52,086 nucleotides of DNA from contig NZ_RHNX01000023.1 of the NCBI RefSeq assembly GCF_003946335.1, positions 1 to 52,086 on the forward strand, in the 5' to 3' direction. Position numbers and translations under genes: made by a program. Source of the stretch: Levilactobacillus fujinensis. GTDB taxonomy: Bacteria > Bacillota > Bacilli > Lactobacillales > Lactobacillaceae. Positions 18,253-25,597 of the stretch are shown here, in pieces. Every line of letters begins with the position of its first letter. The stretch's first letter is position 1. Under the pieces are notes generated by a model. That model searched no databases and was not told the origin of the DNA. It saw only the letters and a list, made by a program, of their open reading frames with translations.

Positions 18253-19611
18253 ATGAAAGTTACAGTTGTTGGTTGTACACACGCAGGGACCTTTGCCATT
18301 AAACAAATCTTAGCAGAACATCCAGACGCCGAGGTCACCGTCTATGAAAAGAATGATAATATCTCGTTCCTATCTTGTGGGATCGCCCTTTATCTCGGTG
18401 GCAAAGTTGCTGACCCCCAAGGTCTCTTCTACTCCAGTCCTGAGGAATTAAAGCGTCTTGGCGCCGACGTTCAAATGGGGCACAACGTCTTGGCAGTCGA
18501 CCCTGACCAAAAGACGGTCACGGTTGCGGACTTGTCTACTCATGAACAAGTAACGAAATCCTACGATAAACTCGTCATGACTTCTGGTTCTTGGCCCATC
18601 ATCCCCAAGATTCCTGGTATCGATGGCGATAAGGTCAAGCTCTGCAAAAACTGGAATCACGCCCAAACGCTGATTGAAGAAGCCAAGGGTGCCAAGCGTA
18701 TCACAGTCATTGGCGCTGGCTATATCGGCGCTGAACTGGCCGAAGCCTACTCTACAACTGGCCACGACGTGACGTTGATCGATGCTATGGATCGGGTCAT
18801 GCCAAAATACTTTGATGCCGAATTCACGGATGTGATTGAACAAGACTACCGTGATAACGGTGTCAAATTGGCCATGGGTGAAACCGTTCAAAGTTTTGAC
18901 CAAAGTGGTGACGCCTTAACGATTACGACCGACAAGGGACACTACGAAACTGACCTTGCCATTCTGTGCATTGGCTTCCGGCCAAACACGGCACTACTCA
19001 AGGGCAAAGTCGATATGGCCAAGAACGGCGCTATCATTACGGATGATTACATGCGGTCATCCAACCCCGACATCTTTGCAGCTGGTGACAGTGCCGCCGT
19101 TCACTATAACCCAACGCACAAAAACGCCTACATTCCGTTGGCAACCAACGCCGTTCGGCAAGGTATTCTAGTGGGCAAAAACTTGGTTAAACCAACCACT
19201 AAGTACATGGGTACACAATCCTCTTCTGGCTTAGCCCTGTACGGCAGGACCATTGTCTCGACCGGATTGACCCTGGCTGCCGCTCAGCAACAAGGCATCA
19301 ACGCCGAACAAGTTATCGTCAAGGACAACTACCGGCCAGAGTTCATGCCAACCACGGAACCCGTCCTGATGTCACTGGTCTTTGATCCAACCACCCGGCG
19401 GATTTTAGGAGGCGCATTGATGAGCAAATACGACGTGTCCCAATCCGCCAACACCCTTTCCGTTTGCATCCAAAACGAAAACACGATTGACGATTTAGCT
19501 ATGGTCGACATGCTATTCCAGCCTAACTTCGACCGGCCATTCAACTATCTCAATATTTTAGCTCAAGCTGCACAAGCTAAGGCTGACAGTTTAACTGGTG
19601 TTAAAGCTTAG
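18253..19611 (+). CDS. nox: NADH oxidase, water-forming type
   Basis: FAD-dependent oxidase of the pyridine nucleotide-disulfide oxidoreductase family; it regenerates NAD+ with oxygen and protects against oxygen in lactic acid bacteria. The 452-residue protein has an N-terminal FAD motif (VTVVGCTHAG), the redox Cys42 in FLSCGIALYLGG, an NAD-binding motif (VIGAGYIGAELAE, near residue 150) and an FAD motif DIFAAGDSA. Start: the ATG at 18253 has GGGAGG at 9 nt; an in-frame TTG at 18238 lies before that site. Cys42 with no second Cys beside it fits both NADH oxidase and NADH peroxidase; length and overall pattern favour the oxidase. Confidence 0.93.
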   Translation: MKVTVVGCTHAGTFAIKQILAEHPDAEVTVYEKNDNISFLSCGIALYLGGKVADPQGLFYSSPEELKRLGADVQMGHNVLAVDPDQKTVTVADLSTHEQVTKSYDKLVMTSGSWPIIPKIPGIDGDKVKLCKNWNHAQTLIEEAKGAKRITVIGAGYIGAELAEAYSTTGHDVTLIDAMDRVMPKYFDAEFTDVIEQDYRDNGVKLAMGETVQSFDQSGDALTITTDKGHYETDLAILCIGFRPNTALLKGKVDMAKNGAIITDDYMRSSNPDIFAAGDSAAVHYNPTHKNAYIPLATNAVRQGILVGKNLVKPTTKYMGTQSSSGLALYGRTIVSTGLTLAAAQQQGINAEQVIVKDNYRPEFMPTTEPVLMSLVFDPTTRRILGGALMSKYDVSQSANTLSVCIQNENTIDDLAMVDMLFQPNFDRPFNYLNILAQAAQAKADSLTGVKA

Positions 19612-19727
19612 TCCCTATCTGCCAACCGCTAAGGCGATGGCGAGATTAGGATGCCTAACTTTTGTCACGGTATCGTTACTATAACAGTCATACTAGGTGC
19701 TTTGTAACCTTCAATTTTCAATCTCAT
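19612..19727 (+). repeat. Element A copy 4 (partial, right end)
   Basis: This right-end fragment starts directly at the nox stop codon. It shares CTGCCAACCGCTAAGGCGAT, TATCGTTACTATAACAGTCA and the CCTTCAATTTT terminal block with other copies. It is followed after 23 bp by element B. Confidence 0.75.
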
Positions 19728-19821
19728 TCAAACCAACTTAAAAATGTGGCTGGGACATAACTCAAAAAGTTGCTTCTTTCAGAGTCTAACGATTCTGAAA
19801 GGAGCAACTTTTTATTTACGC

Positions 19822-20270
19822 TTAAAGATTGAAAGCCAAAATGTTTGCGTTACTCTTGCGACAGTAGGGATTATCACGGCTAGATTAGTGAAAACAGCCG
19901 CACTCCGGCTTTGATTGTGCTCGTCAATTTCAATCATTGAATCCAGGTAGTTGTTAGGGTTTAAACGTAAAACAATAACGCTTCTGTAGGCATAATCCAC
20001 GTTGCCTCAAACCAACTACGTCAGCCGAGAGGTCGGCAGATATGGGCTCAGGCGCGTCGTTCTACTTAGTCAGCAGGTGGGTTCCCTGCCGGCTTAGTAG
20101 AAAACCAAGCTTGGAGCCTCGGTCTTTTCGAGGCTTCAAGCTGTGTTCGCACCGATCCAGCCCATATCTGCCGGCCGGTAAGGCGATAGTTGGACAGCGT
20201 TGCCTAATTTTAGACCCAGTATCGTTGTGACAACGGTCATAATGTGTGTTTCGGGACTTTCAACCTTCAG
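19822..20270 (+). mobile_element. Element A, full-length copy (449-bp MITE-like element)
   Basis: It is flanked by exact 7-bp repeats, TTTACGC at 19815-19821 and 20271-20277. Its ends are imperfect inverted repeats: TTAAAGATTGAAAG at the left, CTGAAGGTTGAAAG as reverse complement of the right, and further matches inward. The same target, with a single TTTACGC, is seen empty at 45632-45638. No transposase is encoded. A 62-codon minus-strand ORF (19812-20000) covers the left half, without a convincing ribosome binding site. The right-centre folds into a three-way junction (20031-20176). It is best described as a non-autonomous mobile element. Confidence 0.88.
20031..20176. other. Three-way-junction fold inside element A
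   Basis: Closing stem: 20031-20048 pairs with 20159-20176, 18 bp with a single G-U. Arm 1: TCTACTTAG (20061-20069) with CTTAGTAGA (20093-20101), one mismatch, then GCAGG (20073-20077) with CCTGC (20085-20089). Arm 2: 20108-20121 with 20129-20142, 14 bp with one G-U. It can form in RNA or single-stranded DNA. Confidence 0.8.
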
Positions 20271-20434
20271 TTTACGCCACTATGGTGCCGAAACGTGTGC
20301 CATAAGGCAGTTTATTACGCTTAACCCAATAACAAAAATCATGTCAGAATCAGGCATAATTTCTGCTATCACGTTAATGCTCGCAAACTAACCGCTTTAT
20401 GTCCCGCTCTGATTTTTTACAGAAAAGCTTTTCC

Positions 20435-22561
20435 CTACGCCGGAACATCATTCAATGTCCAGGTCAGGGTCCCTTCATACGTCCCTGCAACCGTACCGCC
20501 ACCTACCTCAAGTAGTAAGCCGGTGTTATCTGCCCAGGTATCCACCACATCCGTTAGTTGATCTTCATCCGTCGCCTCACCCTGATGAATCGCAATCGGC
20601 GTGCTCGAAATGAGTGTCCGGTCGTCGCCATTATGGTAATAGACGCCACCAGTCAGTTGCTGACCCTTAGTGGATACAAACGGGGTCCCAGTGACCTGCA
20701 ACGACCACTTGGCGCCCGCTTCTCGGGTATCTAATACCTTTAGTTGCCAATCCGCCTTCCGTTTGATCCGTTGCGTAGTCCCCGTTAAGACTGTTGGGGC
20801 GAACGAACTCTTCTCCGCGACCGTGTGGAAAGTCAACTGCCGTGTCACCGTGATTATAAATTTCACCTGATTAGAGACATTGCCATACGGATCACGCGCC
20901 GTGACAGTCAAGCTATTTTCGCCCGCCTGTAATTTCTCTGCTGGAATCTGCACCGTAAACTGCCCGCTGTTATTATCGCCATCATCTGGAATCGTAAATT
21001 CGGGTAATACCGTTCCATTTAGTTGCGGTTGAATTTGAATGTCGCTGTTGTCTAAATCAACACCGTCTGGAACGACGACTAACCCTTTCATCGTAGCGCT
21101 TTCATTTGGTTTAACCGTCGTGCCGCTTCCCGACAAAGACAGCAAGTGCAACGCCAACGTTGGGTTTATCGTAAAAGCTATCGTATCTGCAGTGACTACA
21201 CCGTTAACGGCGCTAAACGTACTCCCACTTGCGGATACCATCACCGGCGATTTTACATCTGCCGTTTCTCCCATGAGAGAAATGGTCGCCGTCGAATTTT
21301 CCTTTGACAACCCCTGGTTTAACGCCACATCGAGCTGATTGTCTACCAATTCTCGCAGGTCGATCGTCTGACGACTACCATCGGCATAAGTCACCCACGC
21401 CTCCTGATAGTCCAGTTGTTCTGGTAGATTTAGTTGCGCGGTCACGTCCTGCCAATCCTGTTTTCCGGCCACATAACTGAGCTGATAATCCAGTTGAAAA
21501 GGATCACGTCCCTTTAAGTTGTCGCCGTCAGTCACGACCTCACCCGTACGTTGATTGGTCAGCTTAGTCTGCGCGGTGACATCCACCAACCCGGGAACCT
21601 CTTCCATCACGACTAAATTGTTCTCATAGCTGTCACCGGTGGCCCCCGTAAACCCCCAACGAACCTGCCCAGTCTTCTGCGGATCGATTTTCGTTACATC
21701 CACATCAACCGTTGCTTGATTTCCTGGTAGCTCGACACCAGTAGCAGCGTCCTTATCGTCAAACAAATACGTCATTTTCTGTGCGCCGGCATCCCAATCA
21801 AGTGATAAATGGTGCCACGTCCCGTTTGCCAAGAATGTATTTCCTCCACTGATGACGCCCTCATGTCGTTGTGTGGCGTAGTAGCCTGAGCTATAAATCG
21901 GGAAATAAGTGACCGCTCGCACCATTTCGTAAGTGCTTGCTTCACCTGGGTAATTGGTTGCTAGGTGCGGACCATTCAGCCCCACATCAAATGAATCGGC
22001 GTCGCCCGCATTGCCATAGCTTGTCGACGTATTCAGATGCGTATCAAACTCCAGCGCCCAACTATTCTGAATGGCCGACTCCGCAACTTTAGTCGGTGTC
22101 GTCTGCCGCTTATCGGTATCGACACCCCAGACGCCGAGCGTTTCACCGGAAACCGTCTTGCCAAAGGTCGGCGTGGCCGCAAGCTTACGGTCATCATTTT
22201 GCAACACAAAGGCCATGCCATCCGCCGCTTTCTTCCCGGCATTCCCGAAGTAAAGCCACATAGAGGCTGCCTGGTCTTGATTGAGATCAAACGTGTTCTC
22301 ATTCGTCGACCAGAGCGCACCAAATTGTTTTTTGCCATTATTGATCCGTGCTACCTGTGTCCCCGTAATGTTTGGATTCGTCGTTGTAACCACGGTGGCA
22401 GAATTATTAGCGGTGGTTCCCGGCGTAAAGATCTGTGCCAAGGAAATCCCCTGTGGTGCGGTTTTCAACGCCTGGTCGTAGTCCGCATCGGCGCGGCCGA
22501 CCGCCTCTATATTCAGTACACCCAAACTCACTAATAGTCCCAACCATACCTTCAATTTCAT
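20435..22561 (-). CDS. WxL-domain surface protein with L-type lectin-like domain
   Basis: A secreted protein of 708 residues. It has a signal peptide (~1-26, ending near GRADA), an L-type lectin-like domain at about 40-330 (SMWLYFG...DGMAFVLQND, SWALEFDTHLN, WHHLSLDWDA), Ig-like repeats in the middle, and a C-terminal WxL domain with W605-Q-L607 and the terminal W701-T-L703 (GTLTWTLNDVPA). WxL domains bind peptidoglycan non-covalently, so this is probably a carbohydrate-binding surface adhesin. WxL proteins usually lie in clusters with a DUF916/DUF3324 partner and small WxL proteins; none is nearby, so this one is an orphan. GAGGAG lies 9 nt before the ATG. Confidence 0.9.
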   Translation of the reverse strand: MKLKVWLGLLVSLGVLNIEAVGRADADYDQALKTAPQGISLAQIFTPGTTANNSATVVTTTNPNITGTQVARINNGKKQFGALWSTNENTFDLNQDQAASMWLYFGNAGKKAADGMAFVLQNDDRKLAATPTFGKTVSGETLGVWGVDTDKRQTTPTKVAESAIQNSWALEFDTHLNTSTSYGNAGDADSFDVGLNGPHLATNYPGEASTYEMVRAVTYFPIYSSGYYATQRHEGVISGGNTFLANGTWHHLSLDWDAGAQKMTYLFDDKDAATGVELPGNQATVDVDVTKIDPQKTGQVRWGFTGATGDSYENNLVVMEEVPGLVDVTAQTKLTNQRTGEVVTDGDNLKGRDPFQLDYQLSYVAGKQDWQDVTAQLNLPEQLDYQEAWVTYADGSRQTIDLRELVDNQLDVALNQGLSKENSTATISLMGETADVKSPVMVSASGSTFSAVNGVVTADTIAFTINPTLALHLLSLSGSGTTVKPNESATMKGLVVVPDGVDLDNSDIQIQPQLNGTVLPEFTIPDDGDNNSGQFTVQIPAEKLQAGENSLTVTARDPYGNVSNQVKFIITVTRQLTFHTVAEKSSFAPTVLTGTTQRIKRKADWQLKVLDTREAGAKWSLQVTGTPFVSTKGQQLTGGVYYHNGDDRTLISSTPIAIHQGEATDEDQLTDVVDTWADNTGLLLEVGGGTVAGTYEGTLTWTLNDVPA

Positions 22562-22708
22562 CGATATCCGCTCCTCTCCTGCCCCAAAAATAATATTGGC
22601 CCTTAATCACGTTGACTAGAACTCTTTTTCAGCATTAGCGTATCATGCTTTAATCTATCACATGATAATTAGGCAAAAAATAACGGGAGCGATTCGAAAT
22701 TTGACCGA

Positions 22709-22752
22709 AAAAAGGCCTCACCCAAGTCATTCGATCGGGTTGAGACCTTTTT
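22709..22752. terminator. Terminator shared by prfC and the WxL gene upstream region
   Basis: A 15-16-bp stem with G-U pairs (22709-22723 with 22737-22752), with A/T runs on both sides. It would end prfC transcription (minus strand), but an element A copy (22768-23040) now separates it from the prfC stop codon. Confidence 0.78.
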
Positions 22753-22767
22753 GAATTGAATTTAAGC

Positions 22768-23040
22768 CTGCAGATTAAAAACAAAAGTTGAAAATCAAAA
22801 TGTTCACTTTACTCTTATGACAATTGCCGCACCTCGGCTACCAGGACGGTAACTTTCCCACTGGCTTAGTAGAAAATTAAGCTTGAAGACTCAACTCTCG
22901 CAGCTTACAGTTGTGTTTGCCCCGTTCCAGCCCATAACTGCCAACCAGCAAGGCGATGATTGACCGGCATTACCTAATTTTAGGCTCAGTCTCGTTATTA
23001 CAACAGTCATAAGTGATATCGTAGAATTTTCAACCTTCAG
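22768..23040 (+). mobile_element. Element A copy 6 (internally deleted, both ends present)
   Basis: A 273-bp derivative with both ends: CTGCAGATTAAAA at the left and, as reverse complement of the right, CTGAAGGTTGAAA. It is flanked by exact 7-bp repeats, TTTAAGC at 22761-22767 and 23041-23047. The ORF region and the left half of the closing stem are missing. It sits directly against the prfC stop codon. Confidence 0.85.
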
Positions 23041-23047
23041 TTTAAGC

Positions 23048-24625
23048 TTATAGCTTCGACGTTAGCGTAACGTCAGGATACTTGTCCTGGAACCAGCGTT
23101 CTGCAAATCGGTTTTCAAATAGGAATAGTGGTTCGCCATGGCTGTCTTTGACCAAGAGATTTCGAGACGACGACATGCGTTCATCCAACTGATCTGGATC
23201 GATCCACCGCGCGGTCTTCTTGCCCATCGGTTCCATGATCACTTCAGAATTGTATTCGTTTTGCATCCGGAATTGGAAGACTTCGAACTGTAGTTGACCC
23301 ACAGCACCAAGAATGTAGTCCCCGGTCGAGTAGGACGTGTACAGTTGTACGGCCCCTTCTTGCACCAGCTGATTGATTCCCTTGTGGAAGGACTTCTGCT
23401 TCATGACGTTTTTAGCCGCGACCCGTACGAAGAGTTCCGGCGTAAATTGCGGTAATTTTTCAAACTTGATTTTGGACTTACCCGTGTAAATCGCATCCCC
23501 AATTTGGAAATTACCAGTATCGTACAAACCGATGATATCTCCGGCAACGGCAGTTTCCACCGTTTCCCGTGTATCGGCCATGAATTCCGTCACGTTTGAG
23601 AGCCGAAGCTTTTTGCCCGTTCGCTCCTGAATAACGTCCATTCCCCGATCAAATTCGCCGGAACAGATTCGCACAAAGGCAATTCGGTCACGGTGATTCG
23701 GGTTCATGTTGGCTTGAATTTTGAAAACGAAACCAGAGAATTCTGGATCAGTTGGCGCCACATCAATATCTTCTTCGGTATGATGACTAGCAGGTTCTGG
23801 CGCATATTGGAGATACGTTTCAAGGAACGTTTGTACCCCAAAGTTGGCCAAGGCTGAACCGAAAAACACTGGGGTTTGATCTCCGCTGGCAATTTTTGCT
23901 TCGTCAAATTGGTTGCCGGCTTCACCGATCAACTCCATGTTGTCACGTGCATCCCGATACCAATCGTCGTCTTGAATGGCGTTGGGCTCAACTAAGTCCC
24001 CATCGTCATTCAATGGCAAGTAACGGTGATCCTCATCTTCGGGCCGGAATAGAGCCACACGTTGGTGGTAACGGTCGTAGAGACCCTTCAATTCCTTGCC
24101 CATCCCAATTGGCCAGTTCATCGGGTAGCCTTCAATGCCCAAGACATCTTCCAGTTCAGCGATGAGGTCCATTGGATCACGGCCATCTCGGTCTAACTTG
24201 TTCATGAACGTAAAGATAGGAATGCCCCGCATCTTACAGATTTGGAACAGCTTCTTGGTCTGAGGTTCGATCCCCTTAGCGGAGTCAATGACCATGACGG
24301 CGGAGTCAACCGCCATCAATGTCCGGTACGTATCTTCAGAGAAATCCTCATGGCCTGGCGTATCCAAAATGTTGATCCGCTTGCCCTGATAATTGAACTG
24401 CATCACGGAACTCGTCACGGATATTCCCCGCTTTTGTTCGATTTCCATCCAGTCGGACTTGGCGAAGTTGCCGCTCTTCCGCGCCTTAACCGTCCCGGCC
24501 TCACGCACAACACCCCCAAATAACAGGAGCTGTTCGGTGATCGTCGTCTTCCCGGCATCGGGGTGAGAGATGATGGCAAACGTTCGACGCTTAGAAACGG
24601 CGTCAGCTAAATTTTTTTCACTCAT
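23048..24625 (-). CDS. prfC: Peptide chain release factor 3
   Basis: Translational GTPase that recycles release factors 1 and 2 after termination. At 525 residues it has the normal family length. G motifs are present: SHPDAGKTT (G1), DTPGHEDF (G3) and NKLDRDG (G4). A short leader peptide ([18 protein letters not shown]) precedes the G domain, as usual. GAGGAAA precedes the ATG. It is a single gene; the normal distance to its terminator has been lengthened by an inserted repeat. Confidence 0.97.
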   Translation of the reverse strand: MSEKNLADAVSKRRTFAIISHPDAGKTTITEQLLLFGGVVREAGTVKARKSGNFAKSDWMEIEQKRGISVTSSVMQFNYQGKRINILDTPGHEDFSEDTYRTLMAVDSAVMVIDSAKGIEPQTKKLFQICKMRGIPIFTFMNKLDRDGRDPMDLIAELEDVLGIEGYPMNWPIGMGKELKGLYDRYHQRVALFRPEDEDHRYLPLNDDGDLVEPNAIQDDDWYRDARDNMELIGEAGNQFDEAKIASGDQTPVFFGSALANFGVQTFLETYLQYAPEPASHHTEEDIDVAPTDPEFSGFVFKIQANMNPNHRDRIAFVRICSGEFDRGMDVIQERTGKKLRLSNVTEFMADTRETVETAVAGDIIGLYDTGNFQIGDAIYTGKSKIKFEKLPQFTPELFVRVAAKNVMKQKSFHKGINQLVQEGAVQLYTSYSTGDYILGAVGQLQFEVFQFRMQNEYNSEVIMEPMGKKTARWIDPDQLDERMSSSRNLLVKDSHGEPLFLFENRFAERWFQDKYPDVTLTSKL

Positions 24626-24854
24626 ATGGTTTCCTCACAAATTTCATTTTTAGTTTAAGTAACAGTCTCTATCGTTTTTAAACGTAACCTTTAGATTTTA
24701 ACATATCCTAGCGCTCATAGCGGTTTCTGTTCTTAGTTACAATTTATTTCGTCTTTTTTTCATAGCGATTAAATTTTAACACATCTACGTCGACAATTCA
24801 CGGTTTGTTCGCACCCGGGGCATTTCGTGGTATGATAATAAAATAGAACTTTAA

Positions 24855-24882
24855 ATCGGGTGACTCATTATGGCTACCCGAT
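24855..24882. promoter_or_regulatory. Small hairpin in the leader of the membrane protein gene
   Basis: ATCGGGT (24855-24861) pairs with ACCCGAT (24876-24882), 14-nt loop, about 20 bp before the ATG of the next gene. A -10-like TATGAT lies upstream near 24832. Role unknown. Confidence 0.35.
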
Positions 24883-24903
24883 GATTTGGAAACGGGTGAA
24901 ACT

Positions 24904-25464
24904 ATGTCGGCGTCTACTGAAGCCATTTTAATTGAAATTGTGTTCGGTCTAGGAGCGCTAATTGTAATTGGTGGTCTGCTTAGTCTGGTGGTCATGAAGC
25001 GCCACCACCAATCGATGCGCCCCGCGATGACCGTCGTCCTGTGTGGTGCGGGACTGGTCATTATTGCAATTCTCCTGAACGTTTTGGTGTTTAAAACTTA
25101 CGATCATGTCCGCGTGAAGAAGAACCAGTATTATGAGGCCACCAGTCTGACCACTAACATGCGGGCCTCACTGGCTAGCAGTCGCACAGCCAATCAGCCG
25201 GTCAGCACGCAGTCCAAGAAGGCCAGTAAGAACGTGACTTACCTGATCAAGCATCTGAACCAATCCAAGATAGCGGTCAAGCGCGCCCAGGTGGCACAAC
25301 ACGAACTGACCACGCAAAAGCAACCCGATTTAAAGTTAGTTCGCCGCAACTATCGACTAATCTTAACCGGTTACTTTGCGGGCATTATCCGCCAACCGGC
25401 AACGGCTCAGCGTGTGAGTCAACACGCCTACCACCAAGTCACCACTTACAGCCTTACAAAATAA
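24904..25464 (+). CDS. Two-helix membrane protein of unknown function
   Basis: A 186-residue protein with two membrane helices (about 8-30 and 40-64), then a basic, Ser/Thr/Gln-rich domain of about 115 residues with helical character (SKKASKNVTYLIKHLNQSK). I do not recognise a family. The ATG at 24904 is preferred, with GGGTGA just upstream; the in-frame TTG at 24886 has no binding site. A strong hairpin terminator overlaps its stop codon. It stands alone between prfC and the convergent teichoic acid genes. Confidence 0.65.
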   Translation: MSASTEAILIEIVFGLGALIVIGGLLSLVVMKRHHQSMRPAMTVVLCGAGLVIIAILLNVLVFKTYDHVRVKKNQYYEATSLTTNMRASLASSRTANQPVSTQSKKASKNVTYLIKHLNQSKIAVKRAQVAQHELTTQKQPDLKLVRRNYRLILTGYFAGIIRQPATAQRVSQHAYHQVTTYSLTK

Positions 25465-25515
25465 ACAGGTTTTGCCGTTTCCCAGTACGGGACGACGGCA
25501 AAACCTGTTTTTGAT
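25463..25515. terminator. Strong bidirectional terminator
   Basis: A perfect 16-bp stem (25463-25478 with 25495-25510) with T run, overlapping the stop codon of the membrane protein gene. It also faces the end of the TagF-type gene on the minus strand. Confidence 0.9.
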
Positions 25516-25597
25516 TAGTAGCTGCTTCTTGAATTTTGAGATTTCTTACGCCTTAACGGTGGCCAGGTATGACCAACCATAGTGCCATAATTTTATG

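Larger units (their letters stand above)
19751..20406. mobile_element. Element B copy 1, interrupted by element A
   Basis: The two arms 19751-19820 and 20271-20406 together match the uninterrupted ~200-bp element B at 45568-45768. Ends are TGGGACAT and ATGTCCCG. The left arm carries a 21-bp hairpin with two G-U pairs (19764-19784 with 19793-19813) followed by a T-rich stretch, so it can act as the nox terminator. Element A has inserted between the arms with duplication of TTTACGC. Confidence 0.88.

Noticed and set aside
20435-22561. WxL gene as a recently transferred pseudogene
   Set aside because: The reading frame is complete, with signal peptide, full WxL C-terminus and a good ribosome binding site.
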